From positions 1-64,000 of the forward strand of contig WGLV01000022.1 of the NCBI GenBank assembly GCA_016125385.1: a stretch of 64,000 nt of DNA, read 5' to 3'. Made by a program: the position numbers and the translations under genes. This document shows, in pieces, positions 41,745 through 51,688 of this stretch. The notes under the pieces are model-generated. The model saw only the letters and a list, made by a program, of their open reading frames with translations. It did not search any database and was not told the DNA's origin. The number at the start of each line of letters is the position of its first letter. The first letter of the stretch is position 1. Origin of the DNA: a bacterium. GTDB lineage: Bacteria > Hinthialibacterota > Hinthialibacteria > Hinthialibacterales > Hinthialibacteraceae.

Positions 41745-44192
41745 ATGCGGTTGTACAACTGCCTGCTGCTCGCGCCGCTTCTGGCGGCGGTTTCATCATT
41801 CAGCGCTGATTTTCATATCATGCCGGAGACGATTACCCTGCGTCATCAGAACGACTACCAGCAGCTGCTGACCGTCGAGATGGATGAAGGCCGCGCGGTC
41901 GACGACCTGACCCGCGACGTGACCTACATCGTTGCCGATCCCGGCGTGGCCCGTGTCGATGAACACGGCGTGGCGCATCCCGTCGCGCCCGGCGAAACGC
42001 GTATCGAAGCCCGGGTAGGTGATCGTACCGTGTCGGCGCGCGTGGTGGTCGAGTCGCTGGACCCAGATCGGTTGTGGAGTTTCGCCAACGACGTGCAACC
42101 CGCATTGACCAAAATCGGATGTAACGCGGGCGCGTGCCACGGCGCCGCCGCCGGCAAAAACGGCTTCAAATTGTCATTGCGAGGTTATGATCATCAACAC
42201 GACTACAACGTGTTGACCCGCCAGGCGAAAGGTCGCCGCGTACTGATCGCCGAGCCGGACGCGAGCCTGATGCTGCAGAAGCCCAGTGGCGGCGTTCCGC
42301 ACGGCGGCGGCCGGCTGTTGCGGCGCGATTCACTCGAATACAAGATCATTCGGGAATGGATCGCCCAACAGGCGCCCGCTCCCAGTGAAAACGATCCCGA
42401 ATTGACTGCGATTGAAGTGTTTCCCAAAGCGATTCGGCGCAACGTCGACGCACAACAGCAACTGATTGTCACCGCCAGTTTCAGCGACGGCGTCAGTAAA
42501 GACGTAACCCGCTGGTGTAAGTTTGGAACCACCAATGATGGCGTGGCGGTCATCGCTGATGATGGGCTGGCCACGATCAAGCGGCCCGGCGGCGCCGCCC
42601 TGACGGTGTGGTACGCCGGAAAGGTGACTTTCGCGTCGGTTGAAGTTCCCTTTGAGTCCGAAGTCAGTGACGCGGTTTTCGCCCAGGCGGAACGATTCAA
42701 TTATATCGATGACAAAGTGCTCGATCGCTTGAAGGCGCTCCGTATTGCGCCGTCGAAGCTCTGCACCGACGCCGAATTCGTGCGGCGGGCGTATCTCGAC
42801 TCGACCGGGGTGCTTCCCAGCGAACGTCAGGCGGTCGCGTTTTTGATGGACGGCGCGCCCGATAAGCGCGCCCGGCTGATCGACTCGCTGCTGGGCGGCG
42901 ATGAATACGTCGATTACTGGTCGTACCACTGGAGCGACCTGATGCTGGCCTCGTCTACCAACCCAAGCCTGGGCAGCCGCGAGGCGCTGCTGGCGTATTA
43001 CCGATTCATTCGTGAAAGCGTCAAAGCCAACATCGGCTGGGATGAATTCACCCGGCGGGTATTGACCGCACAGGGCAGTACGCTCGAAAACGGCGCGGCG
43101 AACTATTTCGTGTTGCACAAAGAAACCACCGATCTGGTCGAGACCACCTCGAAAGCGTTCATGGGCCTCTCCATCACCTGTGCGCGTTGTCACAACCACC
43201 CGATGGAAAAATGGACGCAGGACGATTATTACGGCATGGCGAACCTGTTGGCGCGGGTGCGGCTTAAAAATGGCGACCGATCGGGCGAAACCTTCGTTTA
43301 CTCCGGCGACTCCGGCGATATTCTTCACCCGGTTTATGGCAAGCCGATGAAGCCCAAGCCGCTCGACGCCAGGCCGATGCCGATGAACGCTCCCGACCGC
43401 CGCGCCTATCTCGCCGAATGGCTGACCTCAAAAGAAAATCCCTACTTCGCGCGGGCGATTATCAACCGGGTGTGGAAAAACTACATGGGCGTGGGCCTGG
43501 TGGAAGAAGTCGACGATCTCCGTCAGACCAATCCGCCGACCAATGAAGCCCTGTTCGCCGCGCTGGAGGAGGAATTCGTCGCCAACGGTTATGACGTGAA
43601 ACAATTGATGCGCGACATCATGAATTCAGCCGCCTACCAGCGTTCGTCCGAACCCCGGCTCGGCAATGAGTCAGACCAGCGCAACTATTCGCGATATTTC
43701 CCACGCCGTCTGCCCGCCGAAGTGATTCTCGACGGTTACTCCGAAGTGACGCGCGCGCCAACGAAATTCTCTGGTTATCCCGACGGCTGGCGTGCGTTGC
43801 AGCTGCCCGATACTAACGTGGCGTCCAGTTTTCTTACCGTGTTTGGTCGCCCTGAACGCAAGATGACCTGTTCGTGCGAGCGCAACGCGGAGCCGACTCT
43901 CTCACAGGCGCTCAATATCAGCAACGGCGACACGCTGAATGAAAAACTGCGGCGTGATGGAAACGTCATCGATCGTTTCCTCGATAGCGGCGATTCGCTC
44001 GAGCAGTACGTGTTCGATCTGTACATGGCCGCGTTAACTCGAACGCCGAGTCAGGAAGAAGAAAAAGGCGTGCTTGACGCCTGCAATGGCGAAGAAGGCT
44101 GGTCGGCGCTGGACCGGGACGAACGGCGCCGGCGTTTGGAAGACGTAACCTGGGCGGTGCTCAGCGGCAAGGAATTTCTGTTCAATCACTAA
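41745..44192 (+). CDS. Ig-like/DUF1549/DUF1553 exported protein with CX4CH motif
   Basis: 815 residues from the ATG at 41745 (GGGGAG nine bases upstream). Signal peptide about 1-20. A Big_2-like Ig segment (about 22-110) is followed by IGCNAGACHGAAAGKNGFKL, where Cys126-x4-Cys131-His132 replaces the usual CXXCH. A second Ig-like part precedes DUF1549 (about 312-505: LRIAPSKLCTDAEFVRRAYL, TCARCHNHPMEKWTQDDYYG with CXXCH at 479-483). DUF1553 then runs to the end (LAEWLTSKENPYFARAIINR, RPERKMTCSCERNAEPTLSQ). Such proteins are thought to be surface-linked cytochrome-like components of unknown role. Haem attachment here is inference from motifs. Confidence 0.85.
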   Translation: MRLYNCLLLAPLLAAVSSFSADFHIMPETITLRHQNDYQQLLTVEMDEGRAVDDLTRDVTYIVADPGVARVDEHGVAHPVAPGETRIEARVGDRTVSARVVVESLDPDRLWSFANDVQPALTKIGCNAGACHGAAAGKNGFKLSLRGYDHQHDYNVLTRQAKGRRVLIAEPDASLMLQKPSGGVPHGGGRLLRRDSLEYKIIREWIAQQAPAPSENDPELTAIEVFPKAIRRNVDAQQQLIVTASFSDGVSKDVTRWCKFGTTNDGVAVIADDGLATIKRPGGAALTVWYAGKVTFASVEVPFESEVSDAVFAQAERFNYIDDKVLDRLKALRIAPSKLCTDAEFVRRAYLDSTGVLPSERQAVAFLMDGAPDKRARLIDSLLGGDEYVDYWSYHWSDLMLASSTNPSLGSREALLAYYRFIRESVKANIGWDEFTRRVLTAQGSTLENGAANYFVLHKETTDLVETTSKAFMGLSITCARCHNHPMEKWTQDDYYGMANLLARVRLKNGDRSGETFVYSGDSGDILHPVYGKPMKPKPLDARPMPMNAPDRRAYLAEWLTSKENPYFARAIINRVWKNYMGVGLVEEVDDLRQTNPPTNEALFAALEEEFVANGYDVKQLMRDIMNSAAYQRSSEPRLGNESDQRNYSRYFPRRLPAEVILDGYSEVTRAPTKFSGYPDGWRALQLPDTNVASSFLTVFGRPERKMTCSCERNAEPTLSQALNISNGDTLNEKLRRDGNVIDRFLDSGDSLEQYVFDLYMAALTRTPSQEEEKGVLDACNGEEGWSALDRDERRRRLEDVTWAVLSGKEFLFNH

Positions 44193-44208
44193 GGGGAGAC
44201 GGGGCTCA

Positions 44209-47200
44209 ATGAACTTGCGGATGCTGATTGTCATGATTGGAATGGCGGTGCTCGCGCCCGCCGCGAACGCGGTCGATTTTGCGGCGGATATCCAGCCGAT
44301 CTTTAACGCGAACTGCGTTGGATGTCACGGCGAAATGAACCCGGCGGGTGGCTTGCGTCTCGATAGTGAAGCCGCGGCCATCAAAGGATCCGCCCGGCAT
44401 ACGGTGTTGACGCCCGGTTCGCCGGGCGAGAGCCGGTTGATTGAACTGGTGAAGAGCAAGACCAAACCCAAAATGCCGCCCGATCCATTGCTCCCGCTCG
44501 TGGATTCGGAGATAGAAGCCATTGAGAAATGGATCGCTTCGCTGGACGCTCGGGCTCCTGAAAAGCCGGGCGCACAGACCGAGTCGCAAACCAGGCCGCC
44601 TGCCGATTCCGCCCCCCCCGCCGTTGTGGATGAACGGGCGGCGGTTCAAGATGAGTTTTTCGAATCGGACGTGTCGCCGATTCTGGCGAGCAACTGCCTG
44701 GGCTGTCATTCCGGAGAACGGCCCGCTGCGCGGCTCGACCTGAGCCGCGTTGAAACCATCGCGCGCGGCGCGGGGCGTGGCGAACGCAAACATCAGGTGG
44801 TGATATGGGGCAAACCCGATGAAAGCCGTCTGATCGCGATGGTCACGGGCGATAAGCCGCACATGCCACCCAAACCGATGATGCCGCTTTCCTCTGAAAA
44901 TATCGAAACCTTGCGGCAGTGGATCGCGCGAACCAGCCCGCCTCAACTCTCCGGATCGTCATTGGAAAACGCCGCCGTCACGCCGGTGGAATCCAATTCC
45001 GCCGCGCCGGAGGCTTCGCCCGCGCAAACCGAACGGAAAGCGGCTCCGGTTGATTCCAGTGAATCGCTCGAAATCGCCTCGCTTGCGTTTCATCCACAAA
45101 AGCCCTTGCTGGCGGTGGGGCGGCTTCATCAGGTTGACCTGTACTGGATCGATCCCAAAACAAAACGTCTGGAATTCGTCCAGTCGTTGCCCGGTCATTC
45201 TCACCTGGTGCGTGCGTTGTGTTTCAGTCCGGATGGTTCGATGCTGGCCGCCGCGGGTGGCCAGCCGGGCGTAAAAGGTGAAATCGTTCTGTGGGATGCG
45301 AAAGACTGGAAAAAACTCCGCACCATCGAAGGCCACGGCGACTGCGTGTATGGCGCCGTATTCTCGCCGGACGGAAAAACGCTGGTTACCTGCAGCTACG
45401 ACCGCCTGATCAAAACGTGGAATCCCGCCAGCGGAGAAGAGACCGCCTCGCTGAAAGATCACGTTGACGCGGTGTACGGCGTTGCGATGAGCCCTGACGG
45501 CAAACGCCTGGCTTCCGTCGCGGGCGATCGTACCGTCAAAGTGTGGGACGCGGTAAGCGGCAAACGTGCCTATACGCTATCCGAACCGCTCAAGGCGCAA
45601 TACGCGGTCGCCTTCACCCCCGATGGAACCCGTCTGGCGGCGGCGGGGGACGACAAGATCATCCGCGTGTGGAAACTTGGCGAGTCAAACGGAGAACTCG
45701 AAGAATCGAAATTCTCACACGACGGCGCTGTGCTCCAGCTGTTCTATTCAAAGAACGGCGACACGCTCTTCTCCACGGCGGAAGATCGTCTGGTCAAAGC
45801 GTGGAACACCGAGGATTTCGTCGAACGGCGCGTATGGGGACCGTTTCCCGATTGGGTATTCGCGATGGCGTCCGACGTGGATGAGACCTACCTCGCTTGC
45901 GGATGCTACGATGGATCGCTGCATCTGTACGATCGCGCCTCCGGCGAACTTCTTGATTCGCGCGGCTTGAAAGAAAAAAAGATCGCCGCCGCGATAACCG
46001 AACCGGCCGAGCCTCATGAGAAATCCGCCGAGGTTGAACCCGCCAGCGCAACCAGCGATTCAACCCCAGAATCCGCGAAGGATTCCGGCGATCCGTTCCG
46101 GGTGAAAGTCGTCGAGGGCGGTGGAACCTACCTGTCCGCGTTGAGCGGCCTTGATCCCAAAACTTTTGAACGCGGCAAGACGCACACCATCAAGATTTAC
46201 GGAAAAAATCTTCAAGACGCCGTCATCATGACCGACTCCAAATCGATTGAGGCGAAAGTCGTTCATGTCGAAGAAAAAGAACCGCCCAAATTCACCCGGG
46301 CTGAGTTCACCACGGCGGCGGAAATCGTCGACACCGGCCGGCCGTATGAACTGACGGTGGAGCTGGCCATCGACGCCGGCGCGCCGCCCGGGGCGCACGC
46401 GTTATGGGCCCGCACGCCGCTGGCGACTTCGAATGGATTGACCTATGCGGTTGAAGCGGGCGAAGCAGTCGCGGAAAAAGAAGACAATGACGATTCGTCT
46501 CAAGCTCAACTCGTTAGCGTTCCGGCGTTGATCGCCGGTACGATGAACAAGGCGGGCGACGTCGATTCGTATCGCTTTGAGGCGAAAGCGGGCGATGAAC
46601 TGGTGTTCGACGTGATGGCGAGCGCGCTGGGATCGGGCCTCGATTCGGTGATCGACGTTCTGTCTGATCAAGGTGAACGCGTCGCGTCCAGTGAAGACCT
46701 GCCGCCACGCCGTGATGCGCGCATGGGCGTCCGCTTTGATCGCGATGGAACCTACGTGGCTCAGATCAGGGATGCGAATCTGCGCGGCGGTGGTTTCTAC
46801 CGCCTGCATATCGACGCTAAACCGTTGTTGACGCGAGTATTTCCGCTGGGCGCGCGGCATGGTGATGACGCCGAACTGGAAATCGAAGGCTATAACCTCG
46901 ATGGGAAAACAACGTTGACGGTGACGGCGCCGGAAGACGGCGCCCAGCGCGCGAACTGGCGGCCCTACTCATTCAGCAAGGGCTCCCCGCTCGACGCGCC
47001 TCGGCTGGCGGTGGGCGATTGGCCGGAATATCAGGAGAACGGCGATAATGATTCCATCGAAAACGCCATGCCGGTTCAGGCGCCCTGCGTTGTCAATGGG
47101 CGCATCATGCCCGCGCAAGCCGGATCGCCCGATGTGGACTGGTTCCGTTTTGCGGCGAAAAAAGGTGAAACGCTGGCTATTGCGGTCGAAGCCCAGCAAT

Positions 47201-48426
47201 TAGGCTCACCGCTCGATTCTTTCATCGATATCCGCGACGCCGGAGGAAAGCAGATCGAAATCGCTACGGTGCGTTGCGTGGCGGAGACGTTTTTAACGCT
47301 CTCCGATCGCGACTCGCGCTCGGCGGGGATTCGGCTCGACTCATGGACGGACCTTCGCATCAACGATTACGTCATGATCGGTTCGGAGATTCTCCGCGTG
47401 GAACGTTTGCCCGATTATCCCGATGAAGACGTGGCGTTTTATAACAACGCGCGATTCGGTTGGCGCTATGGCCTGTTCGGCACAACGACCTCTCATCATG
47501 CGGTGTACACGCCCGCGTATAAAGTCGAAATTCATCCGCCCGGTTCGTCGTTCCCGCCAAACGGTTTGCCGCTGACCCATCTTTACGCTGAAAACGATGA
47601 CGGCGGAGCGCCCGTCTATCGCAAAGATTCATACTTTGAATTCCACCCGCCCGCCGACGGCGACTATTACGTCTCGATTCGCGACACCATGGATCAGGGA
47701 GGCGTCGATTATGCGTACCGGCTTCACATTCGCCCGCCTCATCCCGATTTCACCGTGTTCATTGATAATTCTCGTCCCAACATCACCCGGGGCGGACGTT
47801 TCCCTCTCCGGGTTACCATCGATCGAATGGAAGGCTTTGACGGCGAAGTACGCGCCCGATTCGCGAAGTTGCCCGAGGGCGTCCACGCCACCGAAGTCGT
47901 AATCCCGCCCGCCGAGGAATCGGCGTCCTTGACCCTCTGGGCCGATCCCGGCGCGAAATCGACTGAGCTGGGCGAAACGTTTCCACTGGAGGCGCGCGCC
48001 GAAATCGGGGGCGAAACGGTGATGAAGACCACCAGCATCGATCTGGTTTCCGTGGTGCGCGAGGCTGACGTATCCATTGTGCAAACGCCGGAGGTGTTAT
48101 CCGTTCGTCCCGGCGAGGCCGTCGACTGCACCGTGAAGATCGAGCGGCGTCATGGTTTCAGCGGCCGCGTACCCATCGACGTGCGTAACCTGCCGTTAGG
48201 CGTCTACGTGATGGATACCGGATTGAATGGCATTCTGGTCCGCGAAGACGAAACCGAACGGACTTATCGGATTTACGTCGAGCCGTGGGTCAAGCCGATG
48301 GAGTTGTCGTTCTTCTCCATCGCCATCGTCGAGACGGCGTCGCCGCTGCCTCACTGGAGCGCATCGAACTCATCCGCGCTGAAAATTCTTCCGGCGGCGC
48401 AAACCACCGCGCTCAAGACGGAGTAG
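44209..48426 (+). CDS. Giant di-haem / WD40 / PPC exported protein
   Basis: 1405 residues, GGGGAG before the ATG, 16 bases after the previous stop. Signal peptide about 1-22. Two planctomycete-type cytochrome c (PSCyt1) modules: haem Cys at 36 (NANCVGCHGEMNPAGG) and 163 (ASNCLGCHSGERPAARL). A WD40 propeller (about 283-590) with units such as GDCVYGAVFSPDGKTLVTCS, DAVYGVAMSPDGKRLASVAG and YAVAFTPDGTRLAAAGDDKI. An Ig-like bridge, then two pre-peptidase C-terminal (PPC) domains (EKEDNDDSSQAQLVSVPALI, VDSYRFEAKAGDELVFDV; ENGDNDSIENAMPV) and C-terminal beta domains. It may hold or sense a large substrate next to an electron carrier. No catalytic residue is recognised. Confidence 0.85.
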   Translation: MNLRMLIVMIGMAVLAPAANAVDFAADIQPIFNANCVGCHGEMNPAGGLRLDSEAAAIKGSARHTVLTPGSPGESRLIELVKSKTKPKMPPDPLLPLVDSEIEAIEKWIASLDARAPEKPGAQTESQTRPPADSAPPAVVDERAAVQDEFFESDVSPILASNCLGCHSGERPAARLDLSRVETIARGAGRGERKHQVVIWGKPDESRLIAMVTGDKPHMPPKPMMPLSSENIETLRQWIARTSPPQLSGSSLENAAVTPVESNSAAPEASPAQTERKAAPVDSSESLEIASLAFHPQKPLLAVGRLHQVDLYWIDPKTKRLEFVQSLPGHSHLVRALCFSPDGSMLAAAGGQPGVKGEIVLWDAKDWKKLRTIEGHGDCVYGAVFSPDGKTLVTCSYDRLIKTWNPASGEETASLKDHVDAVYGVAMSPDGKRLASVAGDRTVKVWDAVSGKRAYTLSEPLKAQYAVAFTPDGTRLAAAGDDKIIRVWKLGESNGELEESKFSHDGAVLQLFYSKNGDTLFSTAEDRLVKAWNTEDFVERRVWGPFPDWVFAMASDVDETYLACGCYDGSLHLYDRASGELLDSRGLKEKKIAAAITEPAEPHEKSAEVEPASATSDSTPESAKDSGDPFRVKVVEGGGTYLSALSGLDPKTFERGKTHTIKIYGKNLQDAVIMTDSKSIEAKVVHVEEKEPPKFTRAEFTTAAEIVDTGRPYELTVELAIDAGAPPGAHALWARTPLATSNGLTYAVEAGEAVAEKEDNDDSSQAQLVSVPALIAGTMNKAGDVDSYRFEAKAGDELVFDVMASALGSGLDSVIDVLSDQGERVASSEDLPPRRDARMGVRFDRDGTYVAQIRDANLRGGGFYRLHIDAKPLLTRVFPLGARHGDDAELEIEGYNLDGKTTLTVTAPEDGAQRANWRPYSFSKGSPLDAPRLAVGDWPEYQENGDNDSIENAMPVQAPCVVNGRIMPAQAGSPDVDWFRFAAKKGETLAIAVEAQQLGSPLDSFIDIRDAGGKQIEIATVRCVAETFLTLSDRDSRSAGIRLDSWTDLRINDYVMIGSEILRVERLPDYPDEDVAFYNNARFGWRYGLFGTTTSHHAVYTPAYKVEIHPPGSSFPPNGLPLTHLYAENDDGGAPVYRKDSYFEFHPPADGDYYVSIRDTMDQGGVDYAYRLHIRPPHPDFTVFIDNSRPNITRGGRFPLRVTIDRMEGFDGEVRARFAKLPEGVHATEVVIPPAEESASLTLWADPGAKSTELGETFPLEARAEIGGETVMKTTSIDLVSVVREADVSIVQTPEVLSVRPGEAVDCTVKIERRHGFSGRVPIDVRNLPLGVYVMDTGLNGILVREDETERTYRIYVEPWVKPMELSFFSIAIVETASPLPHWSASNSSALKILPAAQTTALKTE

Positions 48427-48557
48427 CGACGCGATTTTCAGATTGCTGGGTATCTGATTTGAACCTTGAAATGTCTGGCGAAACTCACAAGAGAAACATG
48501 GGGTTCGCCGCACTCAGTCCGGATTGCATCAGGCGATAAAAATGACTGGGGGAGATT

Positions 48558-51500
48558 ATGAATTCATGGATCACGCGCACCGTTTTCGCCCTCATTCTTC
48601 TGGCCGCCGTTCCAGCGCTGGCCGATGAAAGCGTCTCTGAAAACGGCCTGCCGCCCGCGTTGAGCGAGACCGTCGACTTTGTCAAACAGATTCAGCCTCT
48701 GTTTGAAGATCGATGCGTCGTGTGCCACGGCGCCTCAAGCCAGAAAGGCGGCTTCCGGCTTGATCGTAAACAGGAAGCGCTGGATGGTGGCGGTCATGGT
48801 AAGGCGATTCTCCCTGGCGACAGCCTGCATAGCCCCCTGATCTGGATGACGGCGGGCGTGGGCGGGCGTCCTCGTATGCCGGCCATGGGCGAACCGCTGA
48901 CGAAGGATCAGGTCGCGCTGCTCCGCGCCTGGATCGATCAGGGCGCGCCGTGGCCTGATGACGGCGCCGTTCCCGATAAAGCGGCTCACTGGGCGTTTCA
49001 ACCTCGCTCCAATCCAAATCCCCCCGATGTCAAAAACACGTCATGGGTCATAAACCCCATCGATCGTTTCGTGCTGGCGAAGTTGGAAAGCGAAGGCGTA
49101 GAGCCTTCCCCTGAAGCGGATCGTTCTACTCTTATCCGCCGCTTGAGTCTCGATCTGCTGGGTCTGATTCCCTCGCCGGATGAAGTCGCTGCCTTTGAGG
49201 CTGATTCCAGCCCCGGCGCGTATGAAAAACTCGTCGATCGTCTGCTGGCTTCGCCGCATTTCGGCGAGCGCTGGGGCCGCCACTGGCTCGATCTTGCCCG
49301 GTACGCTGACAGCGACGGCTATGAAAAAGACCTCCCCAGGCCTTATGCGTGGCTCTATCGCGACTGGGTGATCAACGCGATCAACGATGACATGCCGTTC
49401 GATGAATTCACCATTGAACAACTGGCGGGCGATCTGTTGCCCAACCACACCCTGTCACAACGAATCGCCACCGGTTTTAACCGGAATACGCTGACCAATC
49501 GCGAGGGCGGCATTGATCCCGAAGAAGACCGCGTCAAACAGGTGAAAGACCGAACCAACACCACCGGGCTGGCGTGGCTGGGGCTGACGGTTGGTTGCGC
49601 GGAGTGCCACAACCACAAATACGATCCGATTTCGCAGCGTGAATACTACAGCCTGACCGCCTTCTTCAATGAGGCGGAAGAGAAAGACGTCCCAGCGCCG
49701 AAGCCTGAGGATGTGCGTGCGTATGAAAAGAAGAAAGCGCTGTTCGACGTGGTGCAGGATCGCGTTGAAGACGCGCTGAAAGCCTACGACAAAAACGAGT
49801 TCCCCGAGCGTTTTCGTGAATGGCTCGCCGCCGCCGAGCCGCCGTCCGTGCGGTGGGAGCCGCTGGAGCCGAGCGCGTTCTTAAGCGTTTCCGGCGCGAC
49901 ACACGAGGTGAAAGACGGTGTGATCGCCGTGGGGGGCGTACGCGCGGCGACGGATGATTACGATATTGAACTGAGCGTTCCATTAAAAAAAGTCGCCGCG
50001 ATTCTGTTGGAAAGCGTCCCCGCTGCGAATATGCCGAAAAACGGCGCGGGACGGGCGGATAACGGCAACTTCGTCGTTTCGGAAATCGCCGTTTTCGCTG
50101 GAAAGGACGGCTCCTGGCGTTCGCTGAAACTGGCGGAAGCGTCGGCCGATTCTGAACAGGAAAAATATCCAGCCGCCGGCGCGATTGATGGCGAACCTGA
50201 AACCGGCTGGTCGGTCGATAACGAATACGGCCGCTCTCATCGTCTGCTGGTGAAATTCACCGAACCCGCAATCCTGGCCGACGACGAAAGCCTCCGAGTT
50301 GAACTGAAACAGCGCTATGAAAAATACCACACGCTGGGCTCGTTTCACCTGTACGCCTCCGGAGTGAATGATCCCGGCAAGGCGGACGGTATGCCGGTTG
50401 AGATTGGCCGTGCGCTTCGCTTGAACGCGAATGAACGTTCTGAGGCGCAACTCGTTCAACTGATGGATTATTTCCGCGAATTGGATGAGGTCAGGCGGCC
50501 GTTGCGGCGCGCGGTGGATGAACACAAAAAAAATGCGCCCGCGTATCCTCCCGCCAAAGCGATGACCCTCGCCCAAAATCCCGATCCGCCTGAATCGCAC
50601 ATCATGATTCGCGGTGATTTTCTGCGGCCCGGCGACGCGGTTGAGCCTCAGACGCTGGCGGTCTTGCCCGCGTTGAACTCGCGAGGCGAAAAACCTGACC
50701 GGCTCGATCTTGCCCGCTGGATCGTCAGTCGGAAAAATCCTCTTACCGCGCGCGTCGCCGCCAACCGCGTCTGGCAATACCTGTTCGGCGAAGGGCTGGT
50801 ACGGACGCCGGAAGACTTCGGAACGCGCGGCGAAAAACCGACTCATCCCGAATTGCTTGACTGGCTAGCGGATCGATACATCGATCAGGGTTGGAGCCGC
50901 AAGGCGTTAATCAAAACGATCGTAATGTCGTCTACCTATCGTCAGGCCTCGCGCGAGCGGATGGACCTGGCCGAACGCGATCCACAGAATCGTCTTCTCG
51001 CGCGTCAGTTTCGTTACCGGCTCAGCGCGGAGACCATCCGCGACGTGTCGCTCAAGGCGGGCGGGCTGTTAAACGAGGCGGTCGGCGGACCCAGCATCCG
51101 CCCGCCGCTGCCCGCCGACGTAGCCGCGCTAGGGTATGCGGGGTCGGTGAAATGGAACCAGAGCCCGGGCGATGAAATCTACCGCCGCGGCTTGTACATT
51201 TTCTTTCAGCGTACCGTCCCTTACCCGATGCTGATGACGTTTGATTGCCCCGACTCCAACGTGGCCTGTATCCAGCGAAACCGCTCCAACACGCCGCTGC
51301 AGGCGCTGACCATGCTGAACGATCCCGTCTTCTTTGAATGCGCTCAATCGCTGGGCCGCGCGCTGGCGTCGCGCCGCGATATGGATACCCCCGCTCGGCT
51401 CGACCTTGCTTTCAAATTCTGCCTCAGCCGCGCGCCGTCTGAGCGCGAATGCAACCGGTTAGGCCGGTTGTTTAACGAGGCGTACATGATCGCGCGTTCC

Positions 51501-51629
51501 AATCCGGATGAAGCGAATTCAATGACCGGCGGCGTTTCACCCGAAGGAGTAAAGCCCGCTGAAACGGCGGCCTGGATCGCCTGTGCCCGAACGCTGATGA
51601 ACCTGGAAGAGTTTATGACGCGTGAATGA
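48558..51629 (+). CDS. PSCyt1-DUF1549-DUF1553 exported protein
   Basis: 1023 residues, GGGGGA before the ATG. Signal peptide about 1-22 (VFALILLAAVPALA). PSCyt1 haem site CVVCHGASSQKGGFRLDRK at residue 53. DUF1549 (about 168-380) has RFVLAKLESEGVEPSPEADR, FGERWGRHWLDLARYADSDG and VGCAECHNHKYDPISQREYY (CXXCH at 347). The middle (about 420-620) is a beta-sandwich insert. DUF1553 (about 695-990) has LDLARWIVSRKNPLTARVAA, NRVWQYLFGEGLVRTPEDFG and RFRYRLSAETIRDV. This is the full-length standard form, unlike the Ig-bearing paralogue at 41745. The DUF1501 partner begins 60 bases downstream. Confidence 0.9.
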   Translation: MNSWITRTVFALILLAAVPALADESVSENGLPPALSETVDFVKQIQPLFEDRCVVCHGASSQKGGFRLDRKQEALDGGGHGKAILPGDSLHSPLIWMTAGVGGRPRMPAMGEPLTKDQVALLRAWIDQGAPWPDDGAVPDKAAHWAFQPRSNPNPPDVKNTSWVINPIDRFVLAKLESEGVEPSPEADRSTLIRRLSLDLLGLIPSPDEVAAFEADSSPGAYEKLVDRLLASPHFGERWGRHWLDLARYADSDGYEKDLPRPYAWLYRDWVINAINDDMPFDEFTIEQLAGDLLPNHTLSQRIATGFNRNTLTNREGGIDPEEDRVKQVKDRTNTTGLAWLGLTVGCAECHNHKYDPISQREYYSLTAFFNEAEEKDVPAPKPEDVRAYEKKKALFDVVQDRVEDALKAYDKNEFPERFREWLAAAEPPSVRWEPLEPSAFLSVSGATHEVKDGVIAVGGVRAATDDYDIELSVPLKKVAAILLESVPAANMPKNGAGRADNGNFVVSEIAVFAGKDGSWRSLKLAEASADSEQEKYPAAGAIDGEPETGWSVDNEYGRSHRLLVKFTEPAILADDESLRVELKQRYEKYHTLGSFHLYASGVNDPGKADGMPVEIGRALRLNANERSEAQLVQLMDYFRELDEVRRPLRRAVDEHKKNAPAYPPAKAMTLAQNPDPPESHIMIRGDFLRPGDAVEPQTLAVLPALNSRGEKPDRLDLARWIVSRKNPLTARVAANRVWQYLFGEGLVRTPEDFGTRGEKPTHPELLDWLADRYIDQGWSRKALIKTIVMSSTYRQASRERMDLAERDPQNRLLARQFRYRLSAETIRDVSLKAGGLLNEAVGGPSIRPPLPADVAALGYAGSVKWNQSPGDEIYRRGLYIFFQRTVPYPMLMTFDCPDSNVACIQRNRSNTPLQALTMLNDPVFFECAQSLGRALASRRDMDTPARLDLAFKFCLSRAPSERECNRLGRLFNEAYMIARSNPDEANSMTGGVSPEGVKPAETAAWIACARTLMNLEEFMTRE

Positions 51630-51688
51630 GAGCCGCCTGGTGTGGATGAATGAACCCCGGCGCCGCCTGGCGCTGAAAGGATGAAGAC

